A DNA stretch of 41,505 nucleotides. Source: an uncultured Clostridia bacterium. Its GTDB lineage: Bacteria; Bacillota; Clostridia; Christensenellales; UBA3700. A program made the position numbers and the translations under genes. The stretch lies in contig CAMQSU010000013.1 of NCBI GenBank assembly GCA_947037025.1, forward strand, positions 1 to 41,505. Direction: 5' to 3'. Positions 1-8,572 of this stretch are shown piece after piece. Each line of letters begins with the position of its first letter. Within the stretch, counting starts at the first letter, position 1. The notes below the pieces were generated by a model, which worked only from the letters and a program-made list of their open reading frames with translations, searched no databases and had not been told where the DNA came from.

Positions 1-45
1 ACACCCTTAGCAGGGGCGCCCCTTCAGCCACTTGGGTATTTCTCC
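1..45 (-). tRNA. tRNA-Ser(GCU), 5' part, cut by window edge
   Basis: Read on the minus strand from base 45 down, the sequence folds as the first half of a serine tRNA. It has an acceptor 5' strand GGAGAAA, a D-arm closed by CCC/GGG, and an anticodon stem CGCCC/GGGTG enclosing the loop CTGCTAA. The anticodon is therefore GCU, which reads AGC and AGU serine codons. The variable arm, T-arm and 3' acceptor strand lie outside the window. A near-consensus promoter sits just upstream. Confidence 0.9.
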
Positions 46-57
46 ATCAGCTTTATA

Positions 58-86
58 ATAATACCACATAATTTGGCATTTGTCAA
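58..86 (-). promoter_or_regulatory. sigma-A promoter of tRNA-Ser
   Basis: On the minus strand, TTGACA (86-81), a 17-base spacer and TATTAT (63-58) end 12 bases before the tRNA 5' end. This is a strong housekeeping promoter correctly placed for the tRNA gene. Confidence 0.8.
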
Positions 87-166
87 AATATTTAAGGTAC
101 TTTTTTTATTATTTTAATAATTTTTATTATTTAAGCTAATTGATGATTTTGTGTTAGTTTTCATTT

Positions 167-913
167 TCAAATAAATGGAGCAAGATATTCAGTTATAACA
201 GTGTATCCAGCTCTATTGATATGCAGTCCATCAAAAGTAAATTTGCTATTTAGATTGCCATTATCATCTACTAGAACTGAATGCGTATTGATGTATTTAA
301 CATTTTGACCGCTTGCAGCAAGTCTTTTTACCTCAGCAGAAATCAGTACATTTGCACTAGTAATTTTCTTATTAGTCCTCGCCTTTGTGGCAAGGTATGA
401 ATTAAAATTAGATAGATTGTTTGTAGGATAAATTGATTGCACTAATAATTTTGGTGGGGTTGTCATTTCGCCGATAGCAGTGCAAACCTTAGTAAAATTA
501 TCCATCATAGCTTTTTCTGTTATGTCATGACCAATATCATTAACACCGATTAAAAAAACAACAGTACTAGGTGCGATATCTATAACATTAGTTTTAAGTC
601 TTGCTAAAACTTGCGCAGTTTCGTTACTGCTGATACCTCTATTGATATATTTTTTTTCAGGATAGAATTTGTCAAGATCGTACATTTCCGTAATGCTATC
701 GCCAAGAAAAACAACGCCACCTTTAGCAGTATCTGCAACAGCAGTTGCAAACTCATCAGCCTTAGTTTGTTGTGAAGTTTCAGAAGTTTGTAGCACCCCG
801 ATGCCACCATACATGCTTAAAACACCTAGACCAGCAACCGCAATAATGATTAGTATTGAAATAGTGCCAAAAATGGCAAAAAATATTTTTTTGTTTCTTA
901 AATGTTTAGTCAT
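167..913 (-). CDS. Membrane-anchored SGNH/GDSL hydrolase
   Basis: A 248-residue SGNH-fold hydrolase (lipase/esterase/acetylhydrolase superfamily). Residues 9-32 form one hydrophobic N-terminal segment, probably a signal anchor that puts the catalytic domain outside the membrane. The family blocks are present: GDS at 71-73 with Ser73 as nucleophile, the block II glycine near 93, G-x-N at 123-125, and D-x-x-H at 228-231 for the other two catalytic residues. ATG at 913 is preferred over the in-frame GTG at 922 because AGAGGTG lies 6 bases before the ATG. The substrate cannot be told from sequence; cell-wall or polysaccharide deacetylation and lipid ester cleavage are both possible. The gene is single, divergent from the LUD gene and convergent with nothing in the window. 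Confidence 0.85.
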   Translation of the reverse strand: MTKHLRNKKIFFAIFGTISILIIIAVAGLGVLSMYGGIGVLQTSETSQQTKADEFATAVADTAKGGVVFLGDSITEMYDLDKFYPEKKYINRGISSNETAQVLARLKTNVIDIAPSTVVFLIGVNDIGHDITEKAMMDNFTKVCTAIGEMTTPPKLLVQSIYPTNNLSNFNSYLATKARTNKKITSANVLISAEVKRLAASGQNVKYINTHSVLVDDNGNLNSKFTFDGLHINRAGYTVITEYLAPFI

Positions 914-996
914 TAATCTCACCTCTATATATTTATACTATATAATAACATATTAAACTTAAATAATCAAGATAAAGCAGTAGGTTATAAGTACTA

Positions 997-1025
997 TTGC
1001 AAAAATCCTCGAAATATGTTATAAT
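997..1025 (+). promoter_or_regulatory. sigma-A promoter of the LUD-domain gene
   Basis: TTGCAA (997-1002), a 17-base spacer and TATAAT (1020-1025) lie about 100 bases before the LUD-domain start codon. Confidence 0.6.
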
Positions 1026-1123
1026 TAAAAAGCAACATATTAAGTATGGTCAATATTGGTAATTAATAATTCAATCATAATGTAATTAATTATTATAATT
1101 TATAATAAAGGAAGTGAATGTAT

Positions 1124-1714
1124 ATGAATAAACTTATAGAAAATTTAAATAGTCGCGGTTTTGAGGCCGTGTATGTGGAAAATAAGGATGAGGCGCGCAA
1201 GTCTATCAACAATGCAATTGAGAGTGGGGCAAGTGTAGGATTTGGCGGAAGTATGACTTGCGTTGAAATCGGCGTGCAAGAAATGTTGAAAGAGCGAGGC
1301 TGTGAAATATATGGTTTTGGGCATTATGATGCGGAAGATTTATATTTAAAGGCACACACTAGCGATTGGTATATTTCTAGTGCTAACGCAATATGCGAAA
1401 CTGGAGAAATTATCAATATCGATGGCAGAAGCAATCGAATTGGTGCAATAGTTAGTGGACCAAAGAATGTTATAATTATTGTCGGTAAAAATAAGATTAC
1501 AGCTAACATTATCGCCGGAATTGATAGGGCGAGAAATATTGCAGCACCAATGAATGCGGCAAGGCTTAACAGAAATACTCCATGCAAAGTAACTGGCAAG
1601 TGTGAGAATTGCAACAGTCCAGAGAAAATATGCCACAATACATTAATTCAGCATCACCCATCTTATGGCAGCAGAGTTATTGTAATTGTAGTCGGCGAAA
1701 GCTTAGGGTTTTAA
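1124..1714 (+). CDS. LUD-domain protein (LutC/YkgG-like, DUF162)
   Basis: A 196-residue protein of the LUD family, named after lactate-utilisation proteins LutB/LutC. It has the glycine-rich GFGGSMTC stretch near residue 40 and the C-terminal cysteine motif CKVTGKCENC...C seen in the stand-alone clostridial branch, ending in VIVVGESLGF. Family members are linked to lactate or other 2-hydroxyacid oxidation, but no lutA, lutB or iron-sulphur partner lies nearby, so the role here is open. Two ATGs are possible, 1118 and 1124. The AGGAAGTG site at 1109-1116 is too close to the first, so 1124 is used. The gene is monocistronic, with its own promoter and a terminator downstream. Confidence 0.8.
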   Translation: MNKLIENLNSRGFEAVYVENKDEARKSINNAIESGASVGFGGSMTCVEIGVQEMLKERGCEIYGFGHYDAEDLYLKAHTSDWYISSANAICETGEIINIDGRSNRIGAIVSGPKNVIIIVGKNKITANIIAGIDRARNIAAPMNAARLNRNTPCKVTGKCENCNSPEKICHNTLIQHHPSYGSRVIVIVVGESLGF

Positions 1715-1827
1715 TAATTACGCAAATTAAATATCACATATAATGCTAATATGATTATAATTAAATAAACTAATTTAATACTGTATTGCATTAATATAAA
1801 TTTTAACAACTGATATAAGTCATAATT

Positions 1828-1859
1828 AAGTCGAGGATTACACCTCGATTTTTTATTTT
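1828..1859 (+). terminator. Intrinsic terminator after the LUD gene
   Basis: The stem AAGTCGAGG/CCTCGATTT (one G-U pair) has a six-base loop and runs into TTTTTTATTTT. It lies 115 bases past the LUD stop codon. Confidence 0.75.
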
Positions 1860-2005
1860 CTCAAAATTGGTATAAAGTGCAATGCATGCGACATATGATA
1901 TAGAATAAATGATGTAAATGTATTGGCTGAAATTAATTATTAATTAGCTTGAATGTAGACATACAACGCTTGCAAAAAAATAAATTGATTAAAAAACAAA
2001 AAGTG

Positions 2006-2034
2006 TCATATTGCGGGACTTTATGTAATAGAAT
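2006..2034 (+). promoter_or_regulatory. Candidate sigma-E promoter of spoIVA
   Basis: TCATATT (2006-2012) fits the sigma-E -35 pattern KMATATT. After 14 bases, AATAGAAT (2027-2034) matches the -10 pattern CATACAMT at six of eight positions. It ends 28 bases before the spoIVA start. spoIVA belongs to the sigma-E mother-cell regulon in known spore formers. A similar pair with the same spacing precedes the spoIVFB operon at 32873-32901. Confidence 0.55.
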
Positions 2035-2062
2035 ATAATTGACAAAGATTGGAGGGATAATG

Positions 2063-3526
2063 ATGGATAGTAATAGCCTATATCAAGATATTGCAACTAG
2101 AACTAACGGAGATATTTATATCGGAGTAGTTGGGCCTGTAAGGAGCGGAAAGTCTACATTTTTAAAGAAGTTTATGGATGAGCTTGTTCTGCCGAACATA
2201 ACTGACCTTGCACGTAAGCAAAGGGTGATTGACGAGTTGCCACAGTCAGCTAATGGCAAATCAGTGATGACTACTGAGCCTAAGTTTGTGCCAGACATGA
2301 GTGCAAACATTGACATATCAGCAGGAGTTAATGTAAATGTAAGACTAATTGACTGTGTAGGATACATGATTGATGGAGTCGATAACCAAGATAGAGAGGT
2401 GCAAACTCCGTGGAGTGAAAAGCCAATGCCGTTTGCGGAAGCTGCTGAGCTAGGAACAAGAAAAGTTATGTGCGAGCATTCAACTATCGGAATCGTAGTG
2501 ACAACTGACGGCAGTGTAACTGACTTTGAGCGAGGGGAGTATGTAACTGCTGAGGAGAGCATAGTATCAGAGATGAAAGCATCAGGAAAACCTTTTGTAA
2601 TCGTACTAAATACAAAAGCACCAACATCGCAAGCGTCAATCAGCATGACAGCAGAGCTATCAATTAAGTATGGGGTTAGCGTTGTAGCAAAAAATGTATC
2701 TACAATGATGATAGATGATATTCAAGAGATATTAGAGTTAATGCTTGGCGAGTTCCCTATGAAAATGCTTCACGTATCATTCCCAAAATGGATGCAAATG
2801 TTGCCTATAGAAAATGACATCATGCAAAAGATTTGCACAAAAATGATGGACAAAATGATAGGTCTTGATAAGATGAGAGATTACTCTTGCTTAAAAGATA
2901 TGTTTGACGGCGACAGTGAGATGAAAAAGCTAACTAAGTGTCAAGTAAGATATGCAAGCGGAAGCATTGTTATAGAAATTGAACCTAAAGAGGAGCTTTT
3001 CTATAAAATCTTAAGTGAAGTTTGTGCTATCGATATCAAAGACGAATCAGAGCTTTTCGGCTATATTAAAGGCGCTACAAAAGCAGTTAAGACTTACGAT
3101 AAAATGAAGTCAGCGTTAAATTCAGTTGATGAGAATGGATACGGCATTATAATTCCAGCCGATGATGAGATTGAGTATTGTACACCTGAATTTATTGAGT
3201 ATGGCGGCAGAAAGAGCGTTAAAATGCAAGCGAATTGTTCATGCCTTCATGTGATGAAAGTGAATGTTGGCACTACAGTTAATCCTATCATGGCAACAGG
3301 CAGTCAAGGTCAAGAGATGATTACGTATCTAAAAGGCGAGCATGAGAATGACTTAAACTCTATTTGGCACACAAATATGCTAGGTAAAGAGCTTTGTGAA
3401 ATCGCTAAAGATGGACTATCAGCTAAGATGTATAACATTCCAGTTGATGTTCAGGCTAAACTTAGAAAAACTGTTTGCAAGATTGTTAATGAGAGTAAGG
3501 GCGGAATGCTTTGCGTATTACTTTGA
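2063..3526 (+). CDS. spoIVA: Stage IV sporulation protein A (spore coat ATPase)
   Basis: A 487-residue SpoIVA, near the usual length (492 in Bacillus subtilis). SpoIVA is the ATP-hydrolysing protein that polymerises on the forespore surface to form the basement layer on which the coat assembles. The Walker A motif GPVRSGKS is at residues 24-31. The conserved stretches DELPQSA, MTTEPKFVP, DCVGY, EHSTIG and TTDG follow, with the C-terminal anchor region ending GGMLCVLL. In-frame TTG (2039) and ATG (2060) lie upstream; ATG at 2063 is chosen because GGAGGG (2051-2056) is at proper distance. The gene is single and stands behind a sigma-E-like promoter. Its presence shows that the organism makes, or descends from makers of, endospores. 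Confidence 0.97.
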   Translation: MDSNSLYQDIATRTNGDIYIGVVGPVRSGKSTFLKKFMDELVLPNITDLARKQRVIDELPQSANGKSVMTTEPKFVPDMSANIDISAGVNVNVRLIDCVGYMIDGVDNQDREVQTPWSEKPMPFAEAAELGTRKVMCEHSTIGIVVTTDGSVTDFERGEYVTAEESIVSEMKASGKPFVIVLNTKAPTSQASISMTAELSIKYGVSVVAKNVSTMMIDDIQEILELMLGEFPMKMLHVSFPKWMQMLPIENDIMQKICTKMMDKMIGLDKMRDYSCLKDMFDGDSEMKKLTKCQVRYASGSIVIEIEPKEELFYKILSEVCAIDIKDESELFGYIKGATKAVKTYDKMKSALNSVDENGYGIIIPADDEIEYCTPEFIEYGGRKSVKMQANCSCLHVMKVNVGTTVNPIMATGSQGQEMITYLKGEHENDLNSIWHTNMLGKELCEIAKDGLSAKMYNIPVDVQAKLRKTVCKIVNESKGGMLCVLL

Positions 3527-3635
3527 GCATAGACTAATTGCATATCAATTTAAAAGTTAAATTATCTTAATTCAATTTGACTTGTTTGAGTAAATGAATG
3601 ATCAGTTCCTTTAATTAATTAGAATAATATAATAT

Positions 3636-3679
3636 GCCTCTCTAGACGAAATTCGGCTAGAGAGGCAATATTGTTTTTA
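3636..3679 (+). terminator. Terminator hairpin after spoIVA
   Basis: A perfect 10-base-pair stem, GCCTCTCTAG (3636-3645) and CTAGAGAGGC (3657-3666), with an 11-base loop, is followed by a loose T-rich tail (AATATTGTTTTT). The remaining 3527-3986 gap shows AT-rich sequence plus the glgB promoter and leader described separately. Confidence 0.65.
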
Positions 3680-3877
3680 TATAAATCTTTTATCGTTAAA
3701 CATGTTTTTATATATTTTAGTGTGTATTATAACACAATAAATTACTAAATGCAATAGCAAATACAAATACTTTACAATTATTTTCTATCAGTCAATTTGA
3801 CGGTAAGAATTTTTCTAAAAATTTAAATAAATTGATAAAATTTCATGTAAAAAAATCAAAAATATTCAAATTGGGTA

Positions 3878-3906
3878 TTGACTAAGCGTGAATGCTGTGT
3901 TAAAAT
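3878..3906 (+). promoter_or_regulatory. sigma-A promoter of glgB
   Basis: TTGACT (3878-3883), a 17-base spacer and TAAAAT (3901-3906) give a transcript leader of about 75 bases before glgB. Confidence 0.75.
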
Positions 3907-3948
3907 TAGATATAGACAATAAAGTTTACTTATAATATAATATATACT

Positions 3949-3973
3949 ATCTAACTAGCTGGAATAGTTAGAT
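3949..3973 (+). promoter_or_regulatory. Hairpin in the glgB leader, next to the RBS
   Basis: ATCTAACTA (3949-3957) and TAGTTAGAT (3965-3973) pair perfectly over 9 bases with a 7-base loop. The stem ends one base before the AAGGGGAG ribosome binding site. It could be a protein-binding site or modulate translation; it lacks a T-run, so it is not a terminator. Confidence 0.45.
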
Positions 3974-3986
3974 TAAGGGGAGATTA

Positions 3987-5861
3987 ATGAGCAAAAACAC
4001 GTTGGAATTGCCTACATATTTATTCCATGAAGGCAAAAATTACAAGGCATATGAATTATTGTGTCCGCATAAAGAGGGGAAAGATTGGGTGTTTCGAGTT
4101 TGGGCACCTAATGCGATAGCTGTTTCTATTGTTGGCGACTTCAATAACTGGGATAGTACTTGCGACAAATGTGAAAAAATAAGTACAGGTATTTGGGAAG
4201 GCAGAACGAGTGAAGTAAAAAAGTATGATATGTACAAGTTTGCTGTAGTGCAAGCTGATGGAACTGAAGTGTTAAAAACTGATCCATTTGCAACTCATAC
4301 GGAAACTACTCCAGCTAATTCTAGCAAGGTGTATGACATATCAGGCTACACATGGAAGGATAAGGATTGGATTACTCGCCGAAAGGCACATGATACATAT
4401 AGTAGCCCTATGAATATTTACGAAGTGCATATGGGATCATGGAAACGCCATGAAGATGGCAATCAATATAGCTATCTTGACCTAGCAGATGAATTGATAC
4501 CATACGTCAAAAAAATGGGGTACACTCATATTGAGATGTTGCCGATTACCGAGTATCCTTATGATGGATCATGGGGATATCAAGTTACAGGATTCTTTGC
4601 AGCGACATCAAGGTTCGGCACACCACATGACCTTATGAAGTTTATTGATATGTGCCACAAAGCAGGTATTGGAGTTCTTTTAGATTGGGTGGTTGCTCAT
4701 TTCCCTAAAGACTTACACGGGCTTTATGAGTTTGATGGCACAAGACAGTTTGAAGTTGATGACGATACGATGTGTGAGCATAAAGAGTGGGGGACAAGAA
4801 TATTTGATTATTCAAGACCAGAGGTTAGGTCATTCTTAATTTCTTCAGCGATGTATTGGGTTGACAAATTCCACATTGACGGTATAAGAGTTGACGCAGT
4901 TGCGAGTATGCTATATCTTGATTATAACAGAAAAGACGGCGAGTGGAAACCTAACGTATTTGGTGGCAATTACAATTTAGCTGCAATTGATTTCCTTAAG
5001 GAATTAAACACAGCAGTGCTAACAGAGTTTGAAGGCGTTGTTATGATAGCAGAGGAGTCAACAGCATTTCCGTTAGTTACAAAGCCGGCCGATATTGGCG
5101 GATTAGGATTTAATTATAAGTGGAATATGGGCTGGATGAATGATATGGTTAACTATGTATCACTTGATCCATATTTCAGAAAAGACAATCATAATAAAGT
5201 AACATTTGCAATGAGTTACACTTATTCGGAGAATTATATATTACCAATCTCGCATGATGAGGTGGTTCATGGGAAGCACTCTATGATTGGCAAAATGCCA
5301 CTAGAGTATGATGATAAGTTTGATGAACTTAAAGCATTTTATGGGTTCATGATAGGTCATCCGGGCAAGAAATTATCTTTTATGGGTAATGAGTTTGGAC
5401 AGTTTCTCGAGTGGAAGTTTGATGATCAGCTAGATTGGAAAATACTAGAGTTTGCAAAGCATGAAAAACTTCTAGCATTCAGCAGTGATCTTAATAACTA
5501 TTATCTAGACCATCCAGAAATGTATGAGCAAGATAATATGCCTGAAGGGTTCAGGTGGTTGTCGGTTGATGACAATGAGCAGAATATAGTATCATTTGCA
5601 AGGTTCGCAAAAAGTGGTGATCATACGGTGGTTGTAGTAAATTTTTCTCCAGTTAAGCGAGAAGGGTACAAAATGGGAATCCCTGCTTTAGCAACATATT
5701 CAGTCAAGCTTGACAGTTGCAAACCAAAATATGGTGGCAACAAAACAAAGTCAAAAACAATGAAAGCAGTCAAGGGAGATATGCATTCATGTAAGCAATA
5801 TATAACAATTGATATAGAAGCAAATAGTGTTGTATATTTGAAACCAAATAATATTAAATAA
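3987..5861 (+). CDS. glgB: 1,4-alpha-glucan branching enzyme
   Basis: A 624-residue GlgB, which makes alpha-1,6 branches in glycogen. An N-terminal CBM48-type beta-sandwich (about residues 25-115, with FRVWAPNA and GDFNNWD) precedes a GH13 catalytic barrel. Catalytic residues by family alignment are Asp303 in GIRVDAV (nucleophile), the glutamate of AEES at 355-358 (acid/base), and Asp424 in HDEVVHG. The length fits the short branching enzymes that lack the extra N-terminal N1 domain of Escherichia coli GlgB. The gene has its own promoter and a hairpin in the leader. It is first in the glycogen locus but separated from glgC by 371 bases, so it is probably transcribed apart from glgCDA. Confidence 0.97.
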   Translation: MSKNTLELPTYLFHEGKNYKAYELLCPHKEGKDWVFRVWAPNAIAVSIVGDFNNWDSTCDKCEKISTGIWEGRTSEVKKYDMYKFAVVQADGTEVLKTDPFATHTETTPANSSKVYDISGYTWKDKDWITRRKAHDTYSSPMNIYEVHMGSWKRHEDGNQYSYLDLADELIPYVKKMGYTHIEMLPITEYPYDGSWGYQVTGFFAATSRFGTPHDLMKFIDMCHKAGIGVLLDWVVAHFPKDLHGLYEFDGTRQFEVDDDTMCEHKEWGTRIFDYSRPEVRSFLISSAMYWVDKFHIDGIRVDAVASMLYLDYNRKDGEWKPNVFGGNYNLAAIDFLKELNTAVLTEFEGVVMIAEESTAFPLVTKPADIGGLGFNYKWNMGWMNDMVNYVSLDPYFRKDNHNKVTFAMSYTYSENYILPISHDEVVHGKHSMIGKMPLEYDDKFDELKAFYGFMIGHPGKKLSFMGNEFGQFLEWKFDDQLDWKILEFAKHEKLLAFSSDLNNYYLDHPEMYEQDNMPEGFRWLSVDDNEQNIVSFARFAKSGDHTVVVVNFSPVKREGYKMGIPALATYSVKLDSCKPKYGGNKTKSKTMKAVKGDMHSCKQYITIDIEANSVVYLKPNNIK

Positions 5862-6035
5862 TAATATATTTTTGAGTAATAAATGCATCATTAAATAAGT
5901 AATATATATTGCAAATTATTTATATATATATGCAACAATATAATCATTAAAAAAACGACTAAAATTTGATAATTTATTTTGATAATTCATCTATGTTATC
6001 TTACATAAAGGAAACGTACAAACAACTATTGTAAA

Positions 6036-6078
6036 ACTGTTAAATAAATATAATAAAAAATACTCATAATTTAACAGT
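6036..6078. promoter_or_regulatory. Inverted repeat in the glgB-glgC gap (possible operator)
   Basis: ACTGTTAAAT (6036-6045) and ATTTAACAGT (6069-6078) are perfect 10-base inverted copies separated by 23 bases. They lie about 115 bases upstream of the glgC -10 box. The rest of the 5862-6232 gap is very AT-rich with no gene seen and no convincing glgB terminator. Confidence 0.35.
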
Positions 6079-6190
6079 GAAAATATATAAAAAATGCAAC
6101 AGATATTATATTAATAATGTGTAAATAAATATGTATAAAATTTATCAAAAATATAAGTAAAAATTAAGCTTTATTTTTAGATAAATCTAG

Positions 6191-6196
6191 TATAAT
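6191..6196 (+). promoter_or_regulatory. -10 box of the glgCDA promoter
   Basis: A perfect TATAAT lies 37 bases before glgC. The -35 region is poor (only T-rich sequence around 6168-6175), which would suit activator dependence. This is inference from one box. Confidence 0.4.
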
Positions 6197-6232
6197 TTAT
6201 AACACATTTCAAACAACATTTGGAGGGGAATA

Positions 6233-7441
6233 ATGTTACATAATGATAAAGAATGCGTAGCAATGCTACTAGCGGGTGGACAAGGTGCAAGGCTTGGAGT
6301 TCTAACAAAGGACACTGCAAAACCTGCCATACCGTTTGGTGGAAAGTATAGGATAATTGATTTTCCATTATCTAACTGTATTAATTCTGGAATAGACACT
6401 ATAGGCGTACTTACGCAGTATCAGCCATTTGATTTAAATCAATATATTGGCAATGGTCAGCCATGGGATTTAGATAGGCTGAACGGCGGTGTATTTGTAC
6501 TTCCTCCATACATGAAAGCAAAACAAGGCGAGTGGTATAAAGGCACTGCAAATGCAATCTATCAAAACATCGCGTTTATTGATAAATTTATGCCACAATA
6601 TGTGCTAATTTTATCAGGTGACCATATATACAAAATGGATTACTCAAAAATGCTTGATGAGCATAAGCGTAGGGCTGCGGACTGCACTATAGCAGTTATT
6701 GATGTTCCACTTGAGGAAGCGTCTAGATTTGGAATTATGAATACAAATGAGGATGGCAGTGTATACGAGTTTGAGGAGAAACCTAAAAATCCTAAAAGCA
6801 CTAATGCGTCAATGGGTGTATACATATTCACTTGGGAAAAACTGAAAAACTATCTTATAAATGATGAGAGTAAAAAAGGTTCATCAAATGATTTTGGTAA
6901 AAATATTATACCTAGTATGCTTGATGCTGGCGAAAAGTTATTTGCATATGAGTTTGAAGGTTACTGGAAAGATGTAGGAACAATATCAAGTCTGTGGGAA
7001 GCTAATATGGATTTGCTAACGACTGATAGTGGACTTGTACTTGATGATGATAAATGGAAAATTTATGCAAGGTCTACAGCAGAGCCGCCACATTACACTG
7101 GCGAGAATGCAGTTATCAGCAACTCACTAATCACAGAAGGTTGTACTATAAATGGAGTGATCAAAAGGTCTATTATATCGGCATCAGTATCGATTGCAGA
7201 AGATGCGTATATTGAAGGGTCAACAATAATGCCGGGAGCGGTAGTTCAAGAAGGTGCGGTAATAAAGTATTCAATAATTGGAGCGGGCGCAATAATTGGT
7301 GCAGGATCAATAGTTGGAGACTGCCAAACGGCACCAGTTAAGGGAGAATGGCAGATAACGGTAGTAGGTCCGGATGCGATAATCCAGCCGAACACTATAA
7401 TACCAGTTAACGCAATGATTGACGGGGAGGATAAATTATGA
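6233..7441 (+). CDS. glgC: Glucose-1-phosphate adenylyltransferase, catalytic subunit
   Basis: A 402-residue GlgC, which makes ADP-glucose from ATP and glucose-1-phosphate, the committed step of bacterial glycogen synthesis. The nucleotidyltransferase domain starts with [13 protein letters not shown] (about residues 13-25), followed by [30 protein letters not shown] near residue 126 and the glucose-1-phosphate site [10 protein letters not shown] are intact. The C-terminal third is a left-handed beta-helix with repeated V/I-containing hexapeptides. The ribosome binding site GGAGGGG precedes the ATG. The stop codon overlaps the glgD start (ATGA), so the two are translationally coupled, in keeping with a GlgC/GlgD hetero-oligomer. 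Confidence 0.97.
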   Translation: MLHNDKECVAMLLAGGQGARLGVLTKDTAKPAIPFGGKYRIIDFPLSNCINSGIDTIGVLTQYQPFDLNQYIGNGQPWDLDRLNGGVFVLPPYMKAKQGEWYKGTANAIYQNIAFIDKFMPQYVLILSGDHIYKMDYSKMLDEHKRRAADCTIAVIDVPLEEASRFGIMNTNEDGSVYEFEEKPKNPKSTNASMGVYIFTWEKLKNYLINDESKKGSSNDFGKNIIPSMLDAGEKLFAYEFEGYWKDVGTISSLWEANMDLLTTDSGLVLDDDKWKIYARSTAEPPHYTGENAVISNSLITEGCTINGVIKRSIISASVSIAEDAYIEGSTIMPGAVVQEGAVIKYSIIGAGAIIGAGSIVGDCQTAPVKGEWQITVVGPDAIIQPNTIIPVNAMIDGEDKL

Positions 7442-8556
7442 ATAATGATATAATGAGTATAGTATTTGCAAATGACAGCGAGAGTAAGTTAAATGAGCTA
7501 ACATTGCACAGAACTACAGCGTCATTGCCATTTTGTGGCAGATACAGATTTATTGATTTCACGCTATCAAACTTAGTAAACAGTAACATTACAACAATAG
7601 GTATAATTACTAAGTACAATTACAGTTCGCTTATGGACCATATCCGAATGGGGCGTGATTGGGATCTTAATAGAAAGAATAGTGGTATAGCAATATTCCC
7701 ACCATTTGTATCAAATACAGTCGGATCAAATTACAAAGGTAAAATAAGTGCATTACATAGTTTGCTTCATTATCTACGTCCTGCAAAAGAGGAATACGTA
7801 TTACTAACAAATAGTGATGTAGCGGCTAATATTGATTATGAAGAGATATATAAAAACCATATAGCTAACGGGGCTGATATTACAATGGTTACGCATATGT
7901 CAAAGCCTACGAGCAACAAGCGAATTGTCGTTGAGGCGGATGCTATCACAAGGAAGGTTGATAAGATAAGGATTAAGAATACACCTAGCGAAGAAGTATG
8001 TGAGATAGGACTGAATATTTATTTAGTTAAAAAGGATTTACTTATCAAAATAATAGAGACAGCTCATGAGTTAGGGTATCTTGACTTTGAAAGACATGTA
8101 TTGCAGTTAGGTCTAGATAAAATGAAGATTGTAGCGCATAAGCATACAGGGTATTCAGCAATCATTGATGACGTTAATTCGTATTATGTAGAGAGCATGA
8201 GAATGCTTAATACAAATGTTCGTAATGATTTATTTTATAGAGCAGGCAAGATATACACTAAAACGAAAGATAGTGTACCTACAGTCTACAGAGAAAAGTC
8301 GGAAGTTAAGAATAGTTTAATTGCTGATGGATGTGACATTAACGGAACGGTAGAGAACAGCATTCTATTTAGAGGAGTAGTTGTTGAAGAAGGCGCTACT
8401 ATTAGAAACAGTATAGTCATGGAGAACGGAGTTATTATGAGATACGCTAACTTGAGTTACGCTATCACTGATAAAGATGTAAAAGTTACTGAGGACAGGC
8501 GAATATGTGGATATGATACATATCCAGTAGTTATTGCTAAAGGCAAAGAAGTATAA
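7438..8556 (+). CDS. glgD: GlgD, regulatory (non-catalytic) ADP-glucose pyrophosphorylase subunit
   Basis: A 372-residue GlgC paralogue. It keeps the [15 protein letters not shown] segment and the C-terminal beta-helix. It lacks the AGGxGxRL nucleotide-binding loop: the region before residue 25 reads [11 protein letters not shown], and the catalytic aspartate motif is altered to [10 protein letters not shown]. This is the pattern of GlgD, which in Bacillus-type systems is inactive alone but raises the activity of GlgC. The gene starts inside the glgC stop codon (4-base overlap, RBS GGGGAGG) and is followed by glgA after 16 bases. The order glgC-glgD-glgA is typical of Bacillota. Confidence 0.93.
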   Translation: MNNDIMSIVFANDSESKLNELTLHRTTASLPFCGRYRFIDFTLSNLVNSNITTIGIITKYNYSSLMDHIRMGRDWDLNRKNSGIAIFPPFVSNTVGSNYKGKISALHSLLHYLRPAKEEYVLLTNSDVAANIDYEEIYKNHIANGADITMVTHMSKPTSNKRIVVEADAITRKVDKIRIKNTPSEEVCEIGLNIYLVKKDLLIKIIETAHELGYLDFERHVLQLGLDKMKIVAHKHTGYSAIIDDVNSYYVESMRMLNTNVRNDLFYRAGKIYTKTKDSVPTVYREKSEVKNSLIADGCDINGTVENSILFRGVVVEEGATIRNSIVMENGVIMRYANLSYAITDKDVKVTEDRRICGYDTYPVVIAKGKEV

Positions 8557-8572
8557 TTTATAAGGGGAAACT

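Noticed and set aside
2039..2062. Upstream TTG and ATG starts for spoIVA
   Set aside because: The extra residues do not align with SpoIVA and include the GGAGGG ribosome binding site.
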